Shown: positions 1-6,333 of the stretch, in pieces | Position numbering within the stretch: the first letter of the stretch is position 1 | Layout of the letters: every line of letters starts with the position of its first letter | Source: Hyphomicrobiales bacterium | Lineage (GTDB): Bacteria > Pseudomonadota > Alphaproteobacteria > Micropepsales > Micropepsaceae | Direction: 5' to 3' | DNA length: 21,099 bases | NCBI GenBank assembly: GCA_017849395.1 | Contig: JAFIHO010000382.1 | Span: 1 to 21,099 of the forward strand | Made by a program: the position numbers and the translations under genes | The notes under the pieces: generated by a model | The model's database searches: none | What the model saw: the letters and a program-made list of their open reading frames with translations, nothing else | What the model was told of the DNA's origin: nothing

Positions 1-675
1 GGGGGAGATGACGGCGAGTTCAGTGGAACCATACGCTTTGGTGTCTCTCCCACACTGGGACCATACCTTCTTCCGCAGTTGGTCAGGCGGTTGCATGCCA
101 CGCATCCGACATTGAAAGTGCATGTACGCGAAGGACTTCCAAGTTCGCTCGTCGAGCAATTGTCGGAAGGGCGTCATGACGTCATTCTCGTTCAACTGCC
201 TGTCAAAGCTGGACGATTTCATGTCGAGAGACTGTTTCGCGAAGCTCTGTATATCGCGATGGCAGCGGACGATCCCCTTCGCACGCACGCCGCATTGACG
301 TTGGAGCACCTGGCCGGGCGGGGTCTGTTGACGCTTCAGCCCGAATACCGGATGAGTGACCTGATCACGGCCATTGCCGAACGTGCGGGCGCGACCGTGC
401 TACGGGACTATGAAGGCACAAGCCTGAATGCCATCCGCCAGATGGCGGGAATGGGCATGGGCCTGGCATTTCTCCCTGAATTTTATGTCCGCCAAGAAGT
501 CCGTCGCGGCGCGGACGTTGTCGTCAGGCCGATCGCGGGGGGGAAATTGTACCGGGAGATCGGCCTGGTTTGGCGGAGTGGGACAGGCAAGCCCGCCTCC
601 TTGCGCGCGCTGGTTGAGGGGCTCAGGGCGGTCGCGAATGGTGACACCGCTTATAGGAAAAAACTATCGAAGTGA
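1..675 (+). CDS. LysR-family regulator, OxyR-like effector domain (5' end outside window)
   Basis: The open frame enters from base 1 and ends at TGA 673-675, giving 224 residues with no start inside the window. The helix-turn-helix half is therefore missing and only the two-lobed effector-binding domain is seen. It begins with the typical GTIRFGVSPTLGPYLLPQL strand-loop-helix. Later segments (LLTLQPEY, GTSLNAIRQMAGMGMGLAFLP, EIGLVWRSG) align with E. coli OxyR as I remember it (ATSLETLRNMVAAGSGITLLP, IGLVYRPGS). No cysteine occurs in the visible part, so the peroxidatic Cys199 and Cys208 of OxyR have no counterpart. It is probably a cytoplasmic activator or repressor of the ABC-HlyD-TolC genes that follow on the same strand after a 72-base gap. 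Family membership is sure; the inducer is unknown. Confidence 0.88.
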   Translation, partial: GGDDGEFSGTIRFGVSPTLGPYLLPQLVRRLHATHPTLKVHVREGLPSSLVEQLSEGRHDVILVQLPVKAGRFHVERLFREALYIAMAADDPLRTHAALTLEHLAGRGLLTLQPEYRMSDLITAIAERAGATVLRDYEGTSLNAIRQMAGMGMGLAFLPEFYVRQEVRRGADVVVRPIAGGKLYREIGLVWRSGTGKPASLRALVEGLRAVANGDTAYRKKLSK

Positions 676-690
676 TAGATATACCCCTAT
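653..690 (+). promoter_or_regulatory. Tandem OxyR/LysR-type operator, ATAG-N7-CTAT-N7-ATAG-N8-CTAT
   Basis: The tetramers are ATAG 653-656, CTAT 664-667, ATAG 675-678 and CTAT 687-690. The first three intervals match the E. coli OxyR consensus layout (ATAG-N7-CTAT repeated with N7 between); the last spacer is one base longer. Each half also satisfies the general LysR T-N11-A pattern or nearly so. The site overlaps the stop codon of the OxyR-like regulator gene and ends 57 bases before the ABC gene start. It is the natural candidate operator for the exporter operon. No convincing -35/-10 pair could be fixed beside it. Confidence 0.6.
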
Positions 691-747
691 TGTAACTATG
701 GATATGCCTTCACAAATCTTGCTCCAGCGGAAAGCTACGAGTTTAAA

Positions 748-2433
748 ATGGCGCCTCCTGACGGTCTGCGAATGCTGGGGACTTGGATGGCTCGAATCCT
801 CGGGCCGGAATCCGGGTTCATAAGCCTCGCCCTGGTGTATGGCGCGGCCATCTCGCTACTGTCCCTGGCGACTCCCATCTCGGTGCAACTGCTTATCAAT
901 TCGGTTGCGAACACCGCGCTTCTGACCCCGCTTTTCACCCTTTCGGGCATTCTGTTCGCGCTATTGCTGATGGCGGTCACGCTGAGCGCGCTGCGGGTTC
1001 ATCTGATGGCGCTTTTTGAGCGCAAGCTTTTTGCAAGACTGGTGGCGGAGATAACGCTTCGCGCAGTCCATGCGCAGAACCCCTTTTTTCAGGACGTTCG
1101 CCGCAGCGATCTGTTCAATCGCTTTTTCGACCTGTCGACCGTCCAGAAGGCGTTGCCCAGCCTCATGATAGGCGGCTTCTCCATCCTGCTGCAGGGCGTG
1201 ATAGGCCTTGTCGTCACAAGCTTCTATCATCCCTTTTTTCTGGCGTTCAATGCGTGCCTGGTGATCGCGCTCGCCACGCTGTGGTGGGTATGGGCGCCCG
1301 GCGCCGTCCGCACGGCGATTGCCAAGAGCCACGCCAAACATGCTACCGCAGCCTGGCTGGAAAGCATCGCTGCCTCGAATGGAGCCTACAAGTCCAGCAA
1401 CCATCTGACATTTGCGATCGAACGATCCGAGCACGTAACCGCAAGCTATGTTTCGCGGCACCGGGATCATTTCCGCTTCACCTTCCGCCAGACCGTATGC
1501 CTGCTTCTTCTTTACGCAACGGCGAGCGCGGCGCTTCTGGCGCTGGGAGGCTGGCTGATTTTGATCAACGAATTGTCCGTGGGACAGCTTGTTGCGGCAG
1601 AACTTATCCTCTCCAGCGTCCTGTATGGCGTCGCGCAGCTGGGCGGTTATCTGGAAAATTTCTATGACCTTGTCGCCGGTCTGGAAGAATTGTCCCTGTT
1701 CTGGGACCTGCCGCAGGAGCCCATTCCCGCCGCAGCCGGAAATGGTCCCGCGGACGGCGCCTTCCGTTTTCAAAAAATTTCCTCCGAGGGTCACATTTTC
1801 GATTTCGCCGTGGCCGCGGGCGATCAACTTGGGGTGCTTGGCGAACCGGGGACCGAAAGAAGCCTGACCATGCTGCTGAGGCGGTTGAGCATTCCCGAAC
1901 GGGGCCTCATCACGATAGGCGGGGCGGATATCGCGGCGTTTGACATGTATCAGTTGCGCTCGGCGGTCATGGTCCTGGATGGCTCATCGAATGTGGAGAT
2001 GACCGTGCGGGAATATCTCACATTGGCGTGCGCCGGGGCCGGTGATGGGATCATCGACGCGATCGAACTGGTGGGCCTTGGCGACCGCATCGGGACGCTG
2101 CCCAAAGGACTGGATACCACGCTGTCCGCCTCAGGCTGGCCTCTTTCGGTACAAGAGACAATGGCCCTGAAACTGGCCGGCGCGCTGCTCGCGCAACCCC
2201 GTGTGCTGGTCCTGTCCTCTCTCTATGATCTGATGCCGCCCGCCGTCGTGGACAGCGTATTGTCGCGGCTGAAGAACAGCCGAACCACGGTGTTGCAATT
2301 TACCTGCCGGCCCGAAGGCCTGGAGCGGGATGGATGGTTGTGGTTGGGGAGCCGCCGGCAACATCGCGCCGGAAGCCTGGCCGAACTTGGTCCGATGCGC
2401 GGCAAGGAGAAGACCGATGTCCTATCGGCCTGA
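748..2433 (+). CDS. ABC half-exporter (type I secretion-like) with degenerate ATPase domain
   Basis: 561 residues, about the length of a half-size ABC exporter. Residues 23-305 form the membrane domain, with hydrophobic spans near 23-47, 58-83, 140-158, 162-182, 250-273 and 280-300. There is no N-terminal C39 peptidase. Residues 340-545 keep the outline of a nucleotide-binding domain but not its chemistry. Walker A reads GEPGTERS (365-372, Arg for Lys, Glu for Gly). The Q-loop has no Gln (VMVLDG, 407-412). The signature reads LSVQE instead of LSGGQ (466-470). Walker B reads VLVLSS (486-491), so both acids are Ser. The H-loop has Cys520 for His. The frame is intact, so this looks like a maintained pseudo-ATPase rather than decay. 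The adaptor and channel genes overlap downstream, suggesting an inner-membrane export component. The shown ATG has only a weak upstream GAG as ribosome site; Met9 (772) is the alternative. Confidence 0.88.
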   Translation: MAPPDGLRMLGTWMARILGPESGFISLALVYGAAISLLSLATPISVQLLINSVANTALLTPLFTLSGILFALLLMAVTLSALRVHLMALFERKLFARLVAEITLRAVHAQNPFFQDVRRSDLFNRFFDLSTVQKALPSLMIGGFSILLQGVIGLVVTSFYHPFFLAFNACLVIALATLWWVWAPGAVRTAIAKSHAKHATAAWLESIAASNGAYKSSNHLTFAIERSEHVTASYVSRHRDHFRFTFRQTVCLLLLYATASAALLALGGWLILINELSVGQLVAAELILSSVLYGVAQLGGYLENFYDLVAGLEELSLFWDLPQEPIPAAAGNGPADGAFRFQKISSEGHIFDFAVAAGDQLGVLGEPGTERSLTMLLRRLSIPERGLITIGGADIAAFDMYQLRSAVMVLDGSSNVEMTVREYLTLACAGAGDGIIDAIELVGLGDRIGTLPKGLDTTLSASGWPLSVQETMALKLAGALLAQPRVLVLSSLYDLMPPAVVDSVLSRLKNSRTTVLQFTCRPEGLERDGWLWLGSRRQHRAGSLAELGPMRGKEKTDVLSA

Positions 2434-3490
2434 CCATTTCGAACGCTTCGCGACCATGTCTGCCATCCAGGCTCCCCGTATCTCGCGGGTGATCGGCTGG
2501 ATGATCGCGATCGCGATACCCGTGCTGACCGTCGCGCTTCTGACCATACCCTGGGTTCAGACGGCTCCAGGCAAGGGTCAGGTTGTGGCCCTGGACCCCG
2601 AAGACCGCGTTCAGGACATAACGGCTCTCGTAACGGGCAGGGTCGAGAAATGGTATGTCAAGGATGGTCAGCGCGTGCGCCGGGGCGACCCCATTGCGCG
2701 GATCGTAGACAACGATCCCGACCTGCTTGTGCGGCTGGCTGCGGAAAGGGCGCAGGTTCAGGCGCAGATTGTCGCCAGCGAACAGGCGATGGCGGTTGCT
2801 CGCCTGGATGTCACGCGCTCCGCGCAGCTCCTGGCGGATGGACTTGCGGCGCGCCGCGATTATGAGACCGCGCAGATCAAGGTCGCCGAGCATGGCGCGA
2901 AGCTGGCAGAGGCCAGAGCCAAGCTGAGCCGGGTGGATGTCGCGCTGAACCGCCAGGCGGCGCAACTTGTCCGCGCGCCACGCGAAGGCAGGATATTCTC
3001 GCTCAATACAGCGGCGGGCGCCACGCTGCTCAATCCTGGTGACAGGCTCGCGGTACTGGCGCCGGAAGATCCGCGGCGTGTCGTGGAATTGTTCATTGAC
3101 GGCCGCGATGCGGCTTTGGTTCGACCGGGGCAAATGGTACGCCTGAATTTCGAAGGGTGGCCGGCGATTCAATTCAGCGGATGGCCGTCGATTTCCCAGG
3201 GGATGTTCGACGGCCAAGTCCGCTCGATCGATCCTTCCGCCCAGCAAAGCGGACTGTTCCGCGTCCTTGTCGAACCCATGCCCGGCCATGGCGGTTGGCC
3301 CAGGGCGGCCTTCATCCGGCTGGGGTCGAAAGTACAGGGCTGGATCCAGATGGAGACGGTAACCATCGGTTATGAACTATGGAGACTGCTGAACGACTTC
3401 CCCCTTGAGTTTCCGGTTTCGGATACAGCCGCCAAACAATCCGGCCCCAAGAAGCCCGCCAAGAGCATCTATACCGAGGACGAAAAATGA
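2417..3490 (+). CDS. HlyD-family periplasmic adaptor (membrane fusion protein)
   Basis: 357 residues. It bridges an inner-membrane transporter and a TolC channel. After about 24 cytoplasmic residues comes one membrane helix (about 25-46), then a lipoyl-like segment (TALVTGRVEKWYVKDGQRVRRGDPIARI), an alpha-helical hairpin rich in Ala, Gln and Glu (about residues 105-175), and the second lipoyl half (LVRAPREGRIFSLN) followed by beta-barrel sequence. The start was set at ATG 2417 because AAGGAGA lies six bases upstream and the helix then sits near the N-terminus. A longer reading from 2330 would add 29 residues with no homology pattern. It overlaps the ABC gene by 17 bases and the channel gene by 4 (ATGA), so the three are translationally coupled. 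It is shorter than HlyD (about 480), with a short hairpin. The cargo is unknown. Confidence 0.9.
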   Translation: MSYRPDHFERFATMSAIQAPRISRVIGWMIAIAIPVLTVALLTIPWVQTAPGKGQVVALDPEDRVQDITALVTGRVEKWYVKDGQRVRRGDPIARIVDNDPDLLVRLAAERAQVQAQIVASEQAMAVARLDVTRSAQLLADGLAARRDYETAQIKVAEHGAKLAEARAKLSRVDVALNRQAAQLVRAPREGRIFSLNTAAGATLLNPGDRLAVLAPEDPRRVVELFIDGRDAALVRPGQMVRLNFEGWPAIQFSGWPSISQGMFDGQVRSIDPSAQQSGLFRVLVEPMPGHGGWPRAAFIRLGSKVQGWIQMETVTIGYELWRLLNDFPLEFPVSDTAAKQSGPKKPAKSIYTEDEK

Positions 3491-4881
3491 TCCTCAGGTT
3501 CCTTGCCGTCTTCCTGTTGATCGCCATTCCCGCCGCACGGGCCGATCAGCTCACCCTTGAGGAGGTTCTGCGCTCTTCGGCCCAGCACGCGCCCCAGATA
3601 CTTGAGGCGATCGCGCGGCAGAAGCAGGCCGACGCCCGCCTGCTGAGCGCGAAGGGACAGTTTGATCTTCTGTTCGAAGCCGAAAGCCAGGCGCGGCCAG
3701 CCGGATATTATGACGGGTCCTATATCGAGGGACGCGCCGTCCAGCCCCTGACGACCAATGGCGGAAATGTCTATGCCGGATATCGCGTCTCTGACGGCAG
3801 CTTTGCGAGCTATGACGGCAAGTCCGTCACGGGCCGTCTGGGAGAAATCAAGGCCGGTCTGGTCTTTTCCCTTCTTCGCGACCGTCTTACCGACGAGAGG
3901 CGAACGCGCATCACTCTGGCGGAACGCGACAGGGAGCTCGCGGCCCTGGATCGCGGCGCCGTGGCAATCGGCATCCAGCGCCGCGCCATCGAGGCTTATC
4001 AGCAGTGGGTTGCTGCCGGACTTCGTGTCCAGATATTCCGCGATCTGCTTTCGCTCGCTACGGAGCGACAAGTTTCGATTGAAAAACTGGTCAGCAGTGG
4101 AGCGCGGCCCGCCATCCTGGCGGTGGAGAACCGGCAGAACCTCATAAGGCGTCAGGGCCTTCTGACGCGGGCCGAGCAAGACCTGGCGACCCAGGCGAAC
4201 ACTCTGTCCCTATATTTGCGGGATTCGTCCGGAACCCCCGTCGTGCCGGACGCGAACCGGTTGCCCGCGAAACTGGACTCGCTGGGCTTCCCAAACAAGG
4301 CGGACCTTTCGAACTGGCGGCAAAACCGCCCCGATCTTCAGGCGCTGCGCGTCCGCGTCGAGCAGGTAAATGCACGCATTCAACTGGCGCGGAACGATCT
4401 GCAGCCCCGGCTGGACTTCAGAATCGAAGCTTCCCAGGATATGGGGGCTGCTGGCTTCGCCAACTATGGAAGATCGCAGACCGAGGCTATAGTGGGCCTG
4501 CGCTTCTCGGTGCCCCTTCAGCAACGCCAACCGGAAGGGCGGTTGGCTGAGGCGGGTGCGGAAGCCGAGGCTCTTCGGCTACGGCAACGGCTGACGGAAG
4601 ATCAGATCACTGTCGAAATCAACAATCTGCACCGCCAGGTGACAGGCGCCGAACAGCTCGCATCGCTCGCGGTCAATGAAGTCGAACTGGCAAAGCGCAT
4701 GTCCGAGGCTGAGCGTCGCCGCTGCGCTCTGGGCGCCAGCGATGTCTTCCTGGTCAATCAGCGAGAAGAAGCTGCGGCTGACGCGAGGGTGAGAGATGTT
4801 GATGCCTATTACCGCGTGGGCGCGGGCCACGCCGAACTTGCGGCTGCCCTCGCGGATCGGGAAAGATTGAGACTGGACTGA
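3487..4881 (+). CDS. TolC-family outer-membrane channel protein
   Basis: 464 residues, the usual size of a TolC protomer. A Sec signal peptide (MILRFLAVFLLIAIPAARA) is followed by the first family helix, DQLTLEEVLRSSAQHAPQI. The two internal halves typical of TolC can be seen: long heptad-like helices around residues 125-230 and 345-455, separated by strand sequence (DFRIEASQDM, AIVGLRFSVPL). It would form the trimeric outer-membrane exit duct for the ABC/HlyD pair encoded just upstream, whose reading frame it overlaps by ATGA. It is unlike the other channel protein in the window (5042-6301), which belongs to the metal-efflux operon. No special regulatory signal is seen between these genes; expression presumably comes from the promoter upstream of the ABC gene. 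Confidence 0.92.
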   Translation: MILRFLAVFLLIAIPAARADQLTLEEVLRSSAQHAPQILEAIARQKQADARLLSAKGQFDLLFEAESQARPAGYYDGSYIEGRAVQPLTTNGGNVYAGYRVSDGSFASYDGKSVTGRLGEIKAGLVFSLLRDRLTDERRTRITLAERDRELAALDRGAVAIGIQRRAIEAYQQWVAAGLRVQIFRDLLSLATERQVSIEKLVSSGARPAILAVENRQNLIRRQGLLTRAEQDLATQANTLSLYLRDSSGTPVVPDANRLPAKLDSLGFPNKADLSNWRQNRPDLQALRVRVEQVNARIQLARNDLQPRLDFRIEASQDMGAAGFANYGRSQTEAIVGLRFSVPLQQRQPEGRLAEAGAEAEALRLRQRLTEDQITVEINNLHRQVTGAEQLASLAVNEVELAKRMSEAERRRCALGASDVFLVNQREEAAADARVRDVDAYYRVGAGHAELAAALADRERLRLD

Positions 4882-4895
4882 CGTGCTTGCCGAAA

Positions 4896-4922
4896 CATTT
4901 GCCGCTTTGCGTGCGGTAAATG
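4896..4922 (+). terminator. Hairpin after the exporter operon, possible terminator
   Basis: A 10-base-pair stem (CATTTGCCGC with GCGGTAAATG, one G-U pair) and a 7-base loop begin 15 bases after the channel-gene stop, between two converging operons. No T-run follows on either strand, so intrinsic termination is uncertain. It may instead protect the 3' end of the transcript. Confidence 0.4.
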
Positions 4923-4981
4923 GTCAGGGGCAATTTCCGCCCGCTCGTCCGTCGCAGCCCTCAAGAAACAGATCAGATGGG

Positions 4982-4993
4982 TTGACGCGTCAA
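4982..4993. repeat. Perfect 12-base palindrome between convergent operons
   Basis: TTGACGCGTCAA reads identically on both strands. It sits in the 160-base gap between the stops of two converging operons, where no promoter is expected. Its role is unknown; it could be a protein-binding site or chance. Confidence 0.35.
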
Positions 4994-5041
4994 GAATATC
5001 GGATGGCTGTTTGCGTCCCGGCCCTGTAACGGCCCGTTTAC

Positions 5042-6301
5042 CTACTCTTCGTCTCCCAGACCCCAGATGCGGTGGGAATCGATCATCAGTTGCAGGATTG
5101 CGGAATGGGCGCTGGCGCGGGCTCTGGCTTCGGCGCGGCGCACATCGGAGTCCTGGCGGCGGGCGATCAGCAATTCCGTCAGGCCCTGGTCGCCCAGGTC
5201 ATAGGCGCGCTGCATCCGTTTCAGCATCGCGGCGCTGCTGTCCGCGGCTGCCTGGGCGGCGCGCCATGCGGCCAGTCCCTGTTGCGCCTGGATCACATCG
5301 CGGTCGGCGACGATCTCCACATCGCGCAACACCCGGTGTGCTTCGACCGAAGCGGCGGCTGCTTCGGCACTGGCCTGATCCGCCGTGGCCTGCCGGAGCG
5401 CACCGCCGATCGGAATGGACACGCCGACGCCGAAGCCGGTTTCATGGCCGCTGCGCTCCTGGAATGTGCGCAGATCGAACGTCGGATCGGCGAAACGGTC
5501 CATGCTGGCGCGGCGGGCCTTCCATTCGCGGCGGTCCGCTTCGCTGCGCGCCATCTTGATCTCGTGATTGTCTTCCAGCACGGCGGTTCGCCATTCGGGC
5601 CAGGTGCCCGGCGGTGCGACGGGATCCGGCATGACGGGGGGCGCATCCGGAATCGACACGCCCGGAAAACTGCGCTGCAGGGTCATGCGCGATTCCAGCC
5701 GGGCTTCCTGCGCCTGTGCCGCAACCGCCCGCGCCTGCGCCAGCGCGGCCTGAACCTGTTCCACATTGAGCATCGCGGCCTGACCCAGCTGTCGTCCGCG
5801 CTCGGTGGCGGCAAGCTGGCGTTCATAGGCGGCGACATCCTGGTCGGCGAGGGCCGCGTCATTCTCCGCCAACACCCAGCCGAGCCAGAGCAGCTTCAGC
5901 CGCGTGGCCGCCTGGTGGCGCGCATCGCCAAAGCCGTTCTGCGCGGCGGCGATGCCGAACGCGCCGATCTTTTCGTCGGCGCTTGCCTTGCCGGGCATGC
6001 GAATGGCGCGGTTGATGCCCACCGTCCATTCGTTCAGCCGCCCGTCCGTGTTGGTGGCGCGGGATAGATAATTGCCATACAGGGTGAATTCATGCGGCCC
6101 GGCTTCCAGCGCGCGGGCCTGCGCCTGGGCGGAGTTCAGCATCGCGCCCGCCTGCCGCACGCCGGCATCCTGCGCCAGCAGATCGACTACCTGGCCTTCC
6201 GCGGGCAGGAAAGACAGGCTGGGCGAATCCACCGTGGGATGTGCGCCGGCAGCCGATGCCGCCAGCGACAGGAATGCAATTCCGGCGATCCGGATTTTCA
6301 T
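5042..6301 (-). CDS. Outer-membrane channel of the metal RND efflux system (CzcC/CusC-like TolC family)
   Basis: 419 residues from ATG 6301. This start gives a compact Sec signal peptide (MKIRIAGIAFLSLAASAAGA) and has GGGGGA five bases upstream. An in-frame ATG at 6337 overlaps the RND stop as ATGA and would add 12 residues, so it is a real alternative. The mature protein is mostly long alanine/glutamine-rich helices in two repeats (about 90-200 and 300-405) with the strand motif GVGVSIPIGGALRQATADQA between, as in OEP-family channels of CzcCBA systems. It is the last gene of the six-gene minus-strand operon and should form the trimeric outer-membrane exit for metal ions handed over by the RND pump and adaptor. 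The metal cannot be read from this protein. Confidence 0.88.
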   Translation of the reverse strand: MKIRIAGIAFLSLAASAAGAHPTVDSPSLSFLPAEGQVVDLLAQDAGVRQAGAMLNSAQAQARALEAGPHEFTLYGNYLSRATNTDGRLNEWTVGINRAIRMPGKASADEKIGAFGIAAAQNGFGDARHQAATRLKLLWLGWVLAENDAALADQDVAAYERQLAATERGRQLGQAAMLNVEQVQAALAQARAVAAQAQEARLESRMTLQRSFPGVSIPDAPPVMPDPVAPPGTWPEWRTAVLEDNHEIKMARSEADRREWKARRASMDRFADPTFDLRTFQERSGHETGFGVGVSIPIGGALRQATADQASAEAAAASVEAHRVLRDVEIVADRDVIQAQQGLAAWRAAQAAADSSAAMLKRMQRAYDLGDQGLTELLIARRQDSDVRRAEARARASAHSAILQLMIDSHRIWGLGDEE

Positions 6302-6333
6302 GCCGTTCCCCCAGCAGCGCTCCTTGCGCGTGC

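Noticed and set aside
2330..2416. N-terminal extension of the HlyD-type gene by 29 residues
   Set aside because: The extension overlaps the end of the ABC gene and has no pattern, whereas AAGGAGA precedes ATG 2417 at good distance.
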